DNA of 13,312 nt, taken from contig JAAUYW010000091.1 of NCBI GenBank assembly GCA_014804915.1, positions 1-13,312 of the forward strand, given 5' to 3'. Origin of the DNA: Desulfovibrio sp. (lineage in GTDB: Bacteria > Desulfobacterota > Desulfovibrionia > Desulfovibrionales > Desulfovibrionaceae). Both the position numbers and the translations under genes were made by a program. Below the pieces are notes generated by a model. It did not search any database. It was not told where the DNA came from and worked only from the letters and a program-made list of their open reading frames with translations. Below, piece by piece: positions 6,506 through 13,312 of this stretch (position 1 is its first letter; the number at the start of each line of letters is the position of its first letter).

Positions 6506-7738
6506 CTAGTCAAAATCAGCCAGCAATGCGCCAATCTGCAGGCAATCCGGCGCCAGCTGGCCAAGTTCAGTTTTGAGCCTTTCCCTGGCCTCCAGCAGCT
6601 GCGGCGAGGATACGCCATTGCGGATGGAAGTATGCGCCTCCAGAAAAGCCGCGAGAAGGTCGCAGGTTTTGAGCAGCTGGCCGTCCTTTGCGTCAAGCGC
6701 GTTCGCATCCATGGCCTGCACCGCGCCAAAGCCTTCCAGCCTTACGATCTGGCCATTCATGCGGCAGCAGTCCTGAAATTCCGAGCCGGTCTCAAGACCA
6801 AGATAATAGCCAATCTGGCTGGCGAAACTGGCAAACCCCTCCTTGCGCAATGGGCCGAGAATGCGCCTCTCAAGCTCGGATTTTTCATATTCGCGAATGA
6901 TGTCCTGTAGTCCAGGGCTGGATTTTTTTACTGGCGAGATTATATCGCGCGTGAGCAATTCCGGAAAGTCATGAAAAAGGCCGCTGAAGAAATTATTGGC
7001 CTTTCTGGCTGGGCTTGCGTTTACTGCCAGGCTGTACATATAGGCGCAGGCTGCGACTATGAACATATGGCCCAGAACCGATGTGGCAGGCAGGCGCGGC
7101 GCCTGTGTCCAGCGAATCTGGAAGCGGAGCTGGCCGCAGAGATTGCCAAACCGGGCCAGTGCGTTGCCGGCGGAAAGCAGCATGGCCATGCCTGGCAAGT
7201 CCCGATATCTGGCAAGGTCGTCCTGAAAACTCTGCGCTATGCCTGGCATCTCCTCATCAAATTCATTATGGGGCCGGATTAGCTGAAATTCCCAGTGCGA
7301 CGCAAAAAGATGCGCGGCTGCCAGAATGCGCCGGTCCAGCTCCCCTTCCTGGCCAGTAGAGTCATGCCAGGCCCTGAGCCTCTCCCAGAAAGGGCCGGTA
7401 GCGGCAAGCACGGGCTCAAGCCTGCCGAGCACGTAGCTGGTAAGCTGCTGATAGTGGGCGCGGTTCTGGCGAATCCTGTAGAAAACAGGCGGCTTTATAT
7501 CTGTGGTGATCAGCCTGTAAAAATAGTCGAACAGGCAGCCCTCAATGATTTTGACAGCCAGATCGGCGCGCATTTCAAGAGGCATGTCCCTTGAGGATTC
7601 ATGCCAGAGCGCGCAGGCGACAAGCATCTTGTGGGCTTGCTTTTCAATTTCAGCCAGCTCCACAGGCCGCAACTTGTCATTCCAGCGCCACAGGCACGCG
7701 CCAGAAAATATAAGCTGAAGCAGATTTTTACGAATCAA
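6506..7738 (-). CDS. HD-domain phosphohydrolase (YfbR-like core) with long N-terminal region
   Basis: A 410-residue protein with a metal-dependent HD phosphohydrolase core in the second half: H224 (in VLGHMF), H256-D257 (in GLFHDFPELL) and a later aspartate D360 give the H...HD...D set. The spacing and the GQLRFQIRW lead-in (202-210) resemble YfbR-type 5'-nucleotidases and related putative hydrolases. The first ~200 residues, containing FDYFYRLI and LFASHWEF, are a conserved-looking helical region without a named domain. The likely start is TTG at 7738, which overlaps the end of the upstream permease gene by 11 bases and implies translational coupling. The ribosome site is weak (AGAAAGCG), so the exact start is uncertain. 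The substrate is unknown; nucleotides are a reasonable guess from the family. Confidence 0.8.
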   Translation of the reverse strand: MIRKNLLQLIFSGACLWRWNDKLRPVELAEIEKQAHKMLVACALWHESSRDMPLEMRADLAVKIIEGCLFDYFYRLITTDIKPPVFYRIRQNRAHYQQLTSYVLGRLEPVLAATGPFWERLRAWHDSTGQEGELDRRILAAAHLFASHWEFQLIRPHNEFDEEMPGIAQSFQDDLARYRDLPGMAMLLSAGNALARFGNLCGQLRFQIRWTQAPRLPATSVLGHMFIVAACAYMYSLAVNASPARKANNFFSGLFHDFPELLTRDIISPVKKSSPGLQDIIREYEKSELERRILGPLRKEGFASFASQIGYYLGLETGSEFQDCCRMNGQIVRLEGFGAVQAMDANALDAKDGQLLKTCDLLAAFLEAHTSIRNGVSSPQLLEARERLKTELGQLAPDCLQIGALLADFD

Positions 7739-8660
7739 GCGCTTTCTGCTTGCGTCTTTTCTTGCCGATATTTGTCAGGAGCATGCCTGCCACAATCACC
7801 GCCATTGCGGCCACCTGTGTCCAGAGCAGCTGCTCAAGGCCCATCAGCACCGCCGTAATCGCGGCGAATACCGGCAACAGGTACTGATAGAGCGAAACCA
7901 GTTCCGCCCCGATATTCCTGATTGCCGGCTGCACAAGAAAATAGGCGAAAAAAGTGGGGCAAAAGAGAATGAAGCCAATCTCCAGCCAGGGAATCGCGCT
8001 ATCGGCATGCCATAAGGGCAAGTCCCGCATTCCTGGCAGCAGGCAAAGCCCTGGTATTGCCGCAAACAGGAACACCCAGCGCAAGAGTGTGATGGGCTTG
8101 TATTTTCTGGAGGGTTTCTGAAGGATGAACAGATAAAAGGCGTAACAGACGCAGGAGGCAATCGCCAGGCAGTCCCCCAGGATCGGATCAGAAGCGGCAT
8201 GGCCCCCGCCGCCGCCAGACACAATTACTATGACTGCGCCAATGAATGAAACCACCATGCCCGCGTATTCAAGCATGGCCGGGCGCTGATGCGCGAACAG
8301 AACGCCCATCAGAATCACGAACATCGGCGGCAGGGTCATGATAATCGAAATATCGATTGCGCTGCCATAGCGCAGGGACAGGACAAACAGGAAAATGAAT
8401 GCGAACAGGCCGACTGCCCCGCCCAGTATGATGCGCGGCCAGTCCTCCTTATCAACAGGCTTGCAATGAAAGGCGAGGGAGGCAATCCAGAAAAGGGCGC
8501 AGCCGCCAAGCAGGCGGACTGCCGAAATGGCGTTGGCGCTCATCCACTCGGGAATCAGCGCCTTGGTAACGGCCACATTCACGCCCCAGAAAATCGTCGC
8601 CAGTAAAATGCAGGCGTTGCCAAGCAAAAAGTGTCTTTCGGGCTGCTTTTCTTCTGCCAT
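7728..8660 (-). CDS. EamA/DMT-superfamily permease
   Basis: A 310-residue inner-membrane transporter of the drug/metabolite transporter superfamily. About ten hydrophobic segments are arranged as two EamA repeats (~12-147 and ~157-297), separated by a glycine-rich GGGGGG linker (149-153 region). The start of each repeat is typical (ATIFWGVNVAVTK at 21-33). The C-terminal tail is basic (KKRRKQK), consistent with a cytoplasmic end. Substrates in this superfamily vary (amino acids, nucleotide sugars, metabolites) and cannot be read from sequence. I choose the ATG at 8660: it follows a run of seven G and lies ~17 bases after the predicted transcription start, while the longer TTG start at 8687 falls inside the -10 box. 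It heads an operon with the HD and exported-protein genes. Confidence 0.9.
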   Translation of the reverse strand: MAEEKQPERHFLLGNACILLATIFWGVNVAVTKALIPEWMSANAISAVRLLGGCALFWIASLAFHCKPVDKEDWPRIILGGAVGLFAFIFLFVLSLRYGSAIDISIIMTLPPMFVILMGVLFAHQRPAMLEYAGMVVSFIGAVIVIVSGGGGGHAASDPILGDCLAIASCVCYAFYLFILQKPSRKYKPITLLRWVFLFAAIPGLCLLPGMRDLPLWHADSAIPWLEIGFILFCPTFFAYFLVQPAIRNIGAELVSLYQYLLPVFAAITAVLMGLEQLLWTQVAAMAVIVAGMLLTNIGKKRRKQKALDS

Positions 8661-8683
8661 ATCCCCCCCTGGCGCTTTCGGGC

Positions 8684-8712
8684 ACAATAGGCCAGGCTCG
8701 CCTTTTTTTCAA
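8684..8712 (-). promoter_or_regulatory. Sigma70-like promoter for the permease operon
   Basis: On the minus strand TTGAAA (8712-8707), a 17-base spacer and TATTGT (8689-8684) give a near-consensus promoter. Transcription would start near 8677, just upstream of the permease ATG at 8660. This both separates the unit from the preceding iron-sulfur gene and rules out the longer permease start. Confidence 0.65.
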
Positions 8713-8766
8713 CAGCGGCTGTCCTGTCAGATTCGTGAGCCGCGGCCTCCAGGAAAAAAGTCTTGC

Positions 8767-10236
8767 CTATATCTGTTCATGCGCTTCAAGGCCGCTGACC
8801 GTGATGGCTGCCAGTGGCCGGGCCGCGCAGATATATTCGCAGGCTCCGCAGCCAGTGCATTTGGCTGAATCCACAACCGGTCTTTTGAGTCCCTGGGCGC
8901 TGTCCGCAACCTCAACTAGGGAGATGGCGCCGTTTGGGCAAATGCGCTGGCAGGCGGTGCAGGCAACCTGATCGACATTCACAATGCAGCGCTGGAAGTC
9001 CACGCTCGCCAGGCCAAACCTGATTCTGGCCTTTTGCCCGGGCGTAAGCGGCGCAATTGCCCCGGCCGGACAAACTTCGCCGCATTTCACGCAATTTGGA
9101 CGGCAATAGCCAAATTCGTAACTGAGGGCTGGCTGGAGAATGCCTGCGCCAGACAGGGATGTGGAAAGCGTGTTGCTGGGACAGGCCGCTACGCACAACT
9201 GGCAGCCAATGCAATGCCCGGCAAAATGCCCAACGCCCAGGGAGCCAGGGGGCGTTATGGGAATCGCGCGGCTGGTCGTTTCGCGCCTTTGCGGCATCAC
9301 ATCCGGCCGGTTGATTTCCTGATTGGCAGCCGCTTTGGCGCTGCCCGGCCGCAAGGCCAGCAGGGCGGGCGCCAGGGCGGCCAGAAACGCGCGTCTTGAA
9401 GAGACGTTCCGGTTTTCTGGGTTTGGTTTCATAAATGTCTTTCCGTAAGCAAGGGCCTCTGTCGGGCAGATTTCAGCGCAATTCTGGCAAGCAACGCACC
9501 GGCTGGAGTCCAGGCTGCCGTTTCCGATATCAATGCAGCCGGTCTTGCAAACTCTTTCGCAGCGGCGGCAGCCAACGCACTTTTCCGGATCAAGCTGAAT
9601 GCGGAACAGGGCCCTGCTGCCCAGCAAGCCGAGCGCCGTGCCAACCGGACAATAATTGCACCAGACGCGTCCGAGTTTCCAGACCAGAAAAGCCAGCGCG
9701 ACGAGCGTCGCCAGGCCCGCAAGCAGGGCCGGCCAGCCGGCAAAATGAATTTCCTGGCGCGCGAATGCGGAACTGCCAGCCGCTTCCGCGCCGGCTGCCA
9801 GGAGGTTGTTGAGCCATTGGGTTATCGGCGCGAAAATCGCAGCGCAGATGCGGCCAAATGCGCTGTATGGGTCAAGGAGGCCATAGATAAACAGAAATCC
9901 GCCAGCCAGTGCGATGGCAAAGACGCCCAGAACGGCAACCCGCGCCCAGAGATGGTTCGGTAGCGGCCTGCGACGTTTTTTTCCGAAGACGCGTCCCAGA
10001 AGATCCTGGGTTATGCCAAGCGGACAGAATGCGGCGCAATACACCCGTCCCAGGCAGAGAGTGGCGAGAGCGGCCGCGCCCAGAAAGACAAAGCCGCCGC
10101 CCAGAAGTGCGGGGCCAATCTGCCAGCGCGCAATGTGGGACGCCGGCATGATCGGGAGTGCGAAAGCCAGGAAGAAAAGGCCGAACACCACTCCGGCAAT
10201 TAGCCTGCGCGACCAGGAAAGCGAACGTTTTTTCAT
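8767..10236 (-). CDS. NapH-NapG fusion: membrane quinol-dehydrogenase-like polyferredoxin
   Basis: A 489-residue electron-transfer protein. The first ~205 residues resemble NapH: transmembrane segments, then GRVYCAAFCPLG (63-74) and GRVWCNYCPVG (189-199). Two ferredoxin 4Fe-4S motifs follow (C220/C223/C226/C230 and C247/C250/C253/C257). A twin-arginine-like stretch then appears inside the protein (S280-R281-R282-A-F-L plus a hydrophobic run to ~296). After it comes a NapG/MauM-like region with four more cluster motifs (C342..C352, C378..C389, C417..C433, C460..C470). NapH and NapG are normally separate and pass electrons from quinol to a periplasmic reductase. The ATG at 10236 has GAGGAA upstream and overlaps the aldo/keto reductase stop as ATGA, so the two are translated together. 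The likely role is to feed that reductase from the menaquinol pool; this is inferred from context. Confidence 0.88.
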   Translation of the reverse strand: MKKRSLSWSRRLIAGVVFGLFFLAFALPIMPASHIARWQIGPALLGGGFVFLGAAALATLCLGRVYCAAFCPLGITQDLLGRVFGKKRRRPLPNHLWARVAVLGVFAIALAGGFLFIYGLLDPYSAFGRICAAIFAPITQWLNNLLAAGAEAAGSSAFARQEIHFAGWPALLAGLATLVALAFLVWKLGRVWCNYCPVGTALGLLGSRALFRIQLDPEKCVGCRRCERVCKTGCIDIGNGSLDSSRCVACQNCAEICPTEALAYGKTFMKPNPENRNVSSRRAFLAALAPALLALRPGSAKAAANQEINRPDVMPQRRETTSRAIPITPPGSLGVGHFAGHCIGCQLCVAACPSNTLSTSLSGAGILQPALSYEFGYCRPNCVKCGEVCPAGAIAPLTPGQKARIRFGLASVDFQRCIVNVDQVACTACQRICPNGAISLVEVADSAQGLKRPVVDSAKCTGCGACEYICAARPLAAITVSGLEAHEQI

Positions 10237-11639
10237 ACCATTTCCTCGTTGTGCAGCCTTTCCGTCAGCTGCCCGAGACGCGACATTTCCGCTGGTATGT
10301 CGATCATCGCCGGGCAGGCTTCCACGCATTTGCCGCAGCCGGTGCAGCGCGCAGCCTGCCTGAGCTCTGGCACACGGCGGTCGAGATCCGCAAGCCAGGC
10401 CTTGCGCAAAGCCGGATAATCCGCAGTTTCCGGAGCGCGGGGCAAGAGATCGTGATCCAGGGAGCGGTTGTACTGGCTGAATACGGCCGGGATATCGATT
10501 CCGTATGGGCAGGGCATGCAATAGCCGCATGTGGTGCAGGGCAGGCTTTCCTGGGTCAGAAACAGCTTGAGCGCGCTCTCAAGTGCCTGTCTTTCAGCGG
10601 GGGTGAAAGGCTCCAGCGGCGAGAAGGTGCGCAAATTCTCCTGCAGGTAATCCATGCGGGTGACGCCGCTGAGGACAGTAAGCACTCCTGGCAATGTGGC
10701 AGCATAGCGAAACGCCCAGGCTGCGGGAGTGAGATCTGGCCGGGCCGCCTGAAGCGGAGCGGCGGCCTTTTTGCCCAGGCGCGCCAGTCTGCCGCCAAGC
10801 AGCGGCTCCATTACAACAATGGGTATGCCGGCGTCGCGCACTCTTTCGTACATCCACCTCGCCGGCGCGGGCTCTCTTGAGAGGCCCACTATCTGCTTGC
10901 GTTTTTCCGGCATGACCAGTTCATGCATAAGGTCGTGGTAGTTGAGCTGCAGCATGGCATAGTCCCAGGTCACTGGCTGCGCCAAAAGGTAATCCAGCGC
11001 CTCGCTGTCGCCATGAAATGACCAGCCCAGATGCCGGATTATTCCCTTTTCCCTTTTCTCCAGCAGATAATCGAGCACCCCAAGGTCTTCATAGACATGC
11101 TTGTAGGACGGAACGCCCATGACGGCATGGAGCTGGTAGAAATCAAAATATCCAGTGCGGCATTTTTGCAGCTGGCCTTCAAATATTTCCTTTGCCTGGT
11201 CCAGGGATTCAATAATGCGGCCCGGCATTTTCGTGGCGACAAGGTAACTTTCGCGCGGATGCCTTGAGAGGGCGCGTCCCATGACAGATTCCGATACGCC
11301 CTTGTGGTAGAAATGCGCGGAATCAAAATAATTGACTCCGCAGGCCAGGGCATGATCGATAAGCGCGAAGGCCTGTTTCTCGTCAACTTCCGTTCCCCGC
11401 GGCGATGAGGCGCTGGGCAGCATTGGCAGGCGCATGCAGCCGTAGCCAAAAGCGGAAACTTCGACGCCAGTGCGGGGATGGTGATGCCGTGTAACCGGGC
11501 CAGCCGCTTCTGGCGCGGTTTGCGCGGACTTGGGGGAAAGAAGGGCATTCAGCCCATAGCCAAGGGCGCCCAGACCTATGAGGCCAGCCGCTCCCTTGAG
11601 GACAGCGCGCCGGTTAATATCCATGAGCTTGCGTTTCAT
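10233..11639 (-). CDS. Tat-exported aldo/keto reductase with C-terminal 4Fe-4S domain
   Basis: The N-terminus has a Tat-type signal (N9-R10-R11-A-V-L-K, then a hydrophobic run to ~34). The aldo/keto reductase barrel follows with its catalytic tetrad: D106, Y111, K137 and H171. The C-terminus carries two iron-sulfur motifs, C368-xx-C371-xx-C374-xx-C377-P and C432-xx-C435-xx-C438-xxx-C442-P. This matches the family of 'aldo/keto reductases of the ferredoxin domain type', here 468 residues with an export signal. NAD(P)H is scarce outside the cytoplasm, so electrons more likely arrive through the clusters from the adjoining NapHG fusion. The substrate (a carbonyl compound) is unknown. The ATG at 11639 has GGAAAA upstream; an internal ATG at codon 6 is possible. 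No strong promoter was seen in the 119-base gap upstream. Confidence 0.9.
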   Translation of the reverse strand: MKRKLMDINRRAVLKGAAGLIGLGALGYGLNALLSPKSAQTAPEAAGPVTRHHHPRTGVEVSAFGYGCMRLPMLPSASSPRGTEVDEKQAFALIDHALACGVNYFDSAHFYHKGVSESVMGRALSRHPRESYLVATKMPGRIIESLDQAKEIFEGQLQKCRTGYFDFYQLHAVMGVPSYKHVYEDLGVLDYLLEKREKGIIRHLGWSFHGDSEALDYLLAQPVTWDYAMLQLNYHDLMHELVMPEKRKQIVGLSREPAPARWMYERVRDAGIPIVVMEPLLGGRLARLGKKAAAPLQAARPDLTPAAWAFRYAATLPGVLTVLSGVTRMDYLQENLRTFSPLEPFTPAERQALESALKLFLTQESLPCTTCGYCMPCPYGIDIPAVFSQYNRSLDHDLLPRAPETADYPALRKAWLADLDRRVPELRQAARCTGCGKCVEACPAMIDIPAEMSRLGQLTERLHNEEMV

Positions 11640-11700
11640 TAATTTTTTTCCGGTTAGTGGAGGTGGATAAGACGAGGAGAGGAATGCAAATAATATGCCG

Positions 11701-11720
11701 ATGCCTGCATAGGCATTTTT
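11701..11720 (+). terminator. Hairpin plus T-run, terminator-like on the plus strand
   Basis: ATGCCT (11701-11706), a GCAT loop and AGGCAT (11711-11716) are followed by TTTT. It lies in the 119-base gap between two minus-strand genes. The T-run is on the plus side, so it would block antisense transcripts best; on the minus strand it is followed only by an AT-rich stretch. The stem is short (6 bp). Confidence 0.35.
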
Positions 11721-11758
11721 ACTGCCAGGAGTGAAGCTATAGAATTCCTGATGCGTAT

Positions 11759-13207
11759 TCAGGGCTGGAGGAGGATTTCATCGTTGGAATCGAAGAGAGT
11801 GAAAAGATCTGCATGGGGCAAGATTCCCGACTTGACTTTTTCAGCAAGTAAAAGCAGATTGACTGAATTTATGGCTCCTCCTTTCACCCCAGTTCTTTCG
11901 CTTATATTCTGGAGCCTATCTCTGAAACTCCCTGTAAACCCTCCAGAGACAAATACAAAATTGAATTTTTTTACTTCCTTATCAAAAATAAGCCACCATT
12001 CGTTTGGATTCATATTAAATTGCCTTTCTTTATTCTCTTGAATATATCGTACCATTTCGTCTGCTTGCGAAATCGGGAGTGAATAAAGATTTGAATATGC
12101 CTTATTATCAATAATGAGTCCATTTTGGTCATAGTAAACACATACATCTGGTTTGCGAGAATTTCCTAGGCGGCTGCCTTTGAAATTAAGTTCCGAAGTG
12201 AATAAGTCAGCTGTCATTATTTCATATTCACGGGAAGACTGGCTATCTAATCCTAAATCAAGCAATGCGAGATATTTATGATTTATATATTTTATTTTTT
12301 CTCTTAAATTATCTTTTATAAGACTAAAATTCGATTTCTTGGTGTTGATACTTCTATTTGGAATTTCCAAGCCTGTGATTTTATCAGAAATTATAAATCT
12401 ATCCTGTTTTTTTGTGATAATCAAGCCAATATTTATGAAGTTTTTAATATCATCATTTATTGTTGCTTCTGTTTCATCAAGTCCTTTACAATGTAAATGT
12501 GCAATGATTTCATTAACAGTTCTATATTTGCCATGGAGAAATCTTATTATATATGCCCTCCTATTTCTTAAATAATCACGATCTGGAGCTTTTGTCGCAA
12601 GCATATCCCACATCACTCGCCGGGGAATCTTTGAACTTTTGGATATGCCTTTGATTCGTTTGATTGTTTTCCTGCCTTTAAGTGTAATTTCATAGGCCTG
12701 TAGAATTGATTGTGCACTACATCCGTAATCATTGATAATCATTATTTCTTTTGGACGCTGCTTAACCCAGCCCAGTTGTTTTAACCATGCACAAATAGTC
12801 CTTGCATATTTATCGCTTGTTCCTTCAGTATCAGATAGAATTTTTTTACGTTCCTTGGCTGTTGATGCATCTTTCAGCGAATTGACAAACAAATGCTGCG
12901 GTATGGAAGTGAATCCAGCCTCCCCTAGAAAGCCAAGTTGGCTGCCGATTTCAAATTTTGTTAGAGGCATTCCATTTTCAAGCAGGAGCAGGATTCGTCC
13001 AACAGGAGGGTAAGAGAGGAAGGCGCTTTCTAAAGCCTCATGTTCCGCTGCGCTGCCGTCCGGGGCTGAGGCATATTTGAAACCGGCTTCAGATAACTGG
13101 CATTCGTCAGTAGTCCGATCATATTCCAGAAAACCAATACTTATAGCCCAACGCAAAAAGGAATCAGCAGACCAGTCACTCTGGTAATCTTTTCTTTGCC
13201 CTGGCAA
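11759..13207 (-). CDS. FokI-family type IIS restriction endonuclease, N-terminally truncated
   Basis: Strongly resembles R.FokI (GGATG, cleaving 9/13 bases away) along 482 residues, from about FokI residue 93 to its end. Shared stretches include DWSADSFLRWA, GFTSIP, EGTSDKYAR, IPRRVMWDMLAT, SRKPD, IIDNKAYS, QADEMVRY and NPNEWW. The nuclease centre is complete: D354, D367 and K369 match FokI D450, D467 and K469. Dimer-interface D383 and R387 match D483 and R487. Of the known base-contact residues, W12 (W105), E128 (E220) and K133 (K225) are kept, but the stretch holding Q12, N13 and R79 is missing. The reading frame begins only at a TTG (13207) without a ribosome site, and recognisable homology continues four codons further up to an in-frame TGA at 13220-13222. 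The gene is much AT-richer than its surroundings, a sign of transfer. No methyltransferase is in the window. It may be a broken gene. Confidence 0.9.
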   Translation of the reverse strand: MPGQRKDYQSDWSADSFLRWAISIGFLEYDRTTDECQLSEAGFKYASAPDGSAAEHEALESAFLSYPPVGRILLLLENGMPLTKFEIGSQLGFLGEAGFTSIPQHLFVNSLKDASTAKERKKILSDTEGTSDKYARTICAWLKQLGWVKQRPKEIMIINDYGCSAQSILQAYEITLKGRKTIKRIKGISKSSKIPRRVMWDMLATKAPDRDYLRNRRAYIIRFLHGKYRTVNEIIAHLHCKGLDETEATINDDIKNFINIGLIITKKQDRFIISDKITGLEIPNRSINTKKSNFSLIKDNLREKIKYINHKYLALLDLGLDSQSSREYEIMTADLFTSELNFKGSRLGNSRKPDVCVYYDQNGLIIDNKAYSNLYSLPISQADEMVRYIQENKERQFNMNPNEWWLIFDKEVKKFNFVFVSGGFTGSFRDRLQNISERTGVKGGAINSVNLLLLAEKVKSGILPHADLFTLFDSNDEILLQP

Positions 13208-13312
13208 TACGGCCTGAACTCACATTTGTCCGGCTAAGGGCCAAAAAAATAGTCCAAAATCTCAGGGATATGTGTTATAAGATTTCAGCACAACCACTTG
13301 TAACACATGGAG
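13208..13312. other. Non-coding right edge, possible end of an inserted element
   Basis: All three minus-strand frames contain stops here. The FokI-like homology ends at about 13219. The rest holds an A7 tract (13243-13249), a 12-bp inverted repeat and, at the very end, a GGAG that could serve a plus-strand gene starting just beyond the window. This is what the left end of an insertion sequence would look like, but I cannot name one. Confidence 0.35.
13270..13308. repeat. Imperfect 12-bp inverted repeat
   Basis: ATGTGTTATAAG (13270-13281) and CTTGTAACACAT (13297-13308) are reverse complements at 11 of 12 positions, the exception being T13278 against G13300, which would pair as U-G in RNA. 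A 15-base spacer separates the arms. It could be an operator, a transcript hairpin or a recombinase/transposase site. Confidence 0.6.

Noticed and set aside
8698..8740. GCGGCT...AGCCGC inverted repeat after the NapH-NapG gene as its terminator
   Set aside because: It has a 17-base loop and is followed by A residues rather than T on the minus strand. The A-rich part is better explained as the -35 region of the permease promoter.
10237..10530. 98-residue upstream extension of the NapH-NapG fusion
   Set aside because: It lies within the aldo/keto reductase gene in another frame, reads as low-complexity sequence, and the ATG at 10236 has a good ribosome site.
1..13312. tRNA, rRNA or CRISPR array
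   Set aside because: No cloverleaf, rRNA-like stretch or regularly spaced repeats were seen on either strand.

Overview
The window reads as a high-GC chromosome of an anaerobic, respiratory, Gram-negative bacterium. The evidence is a UbiA-type quinone prenyltransferase, a NapH/NapG-like iron-sulfur electron-transfer protein paired with a Tat-exported aldo/keto reductase, molybdenum-cofactor synthesis, and a radical SAM/SPASM enzyme beside ftsY. A Desulfovibrio-like Desulfobacterota member is my best guess, but it rests on general resemblance and is not certain. Most genes are tightly packed, with overlaps or gaps of a few bases.

Layout. (1) 1-1550, minus strand: mogA-like gene followed by a UbiA-family prenyltransferase that runs off the left edge. 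A good sigma70-like promoter lies at 1572-1600. (2) 1633-5766, plus strand: queF (TTG start), a two-TM membrane protein ending in an apparently degenerate HPt domain, ftsY, and a radical SAM/SPASM protein. The last three abut or overlap. (3) 5760-8660, minus strand: a likely operon with its own promoter at 8684-8712, encoding an EamA/DMT permease, an HD-domain phosphohydrolase and an exported all-helical protein of unknown function. Its last gene overlaps the radical SAM gene tail-to-tail by 7 bases. (4) 8767-11639, minus strand: a two-gene unit with an ATGA overlap. It encodes a Tat-exported aldo/keto reductase carrying two 4Fe-4S motifs, then a NapH-NapG fusion. Together they look like a quinol-to-periplasm reductase module. 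(5) 11759-13207, minus strand: an AT-rich gene clearly homologous to the type IIS restriction endonuclease FokI. It has an intact PD-D-x-K nuclease centre but lacks roughly the first 87 residues of FokI. Homology stops next to an in-frame TGA at 13220-13222. The last ~90 bases hold no coding sequence but contain a 12-bp inverted repeat and a ribosome-binding-site-like GGAG pointing out of the window, as expected for the end of an inserted element.

The most notable items are the FokI-family nuclease in an AT-rich island with its abruptly lost 5' end, the Tat aldo/keto reductase plus NapHG fusion (with a second twin-arginine motif inside the fusion), and the HPt-like membrane protein upstream of ftsY whose phospho-accepting histidine position is arginine.
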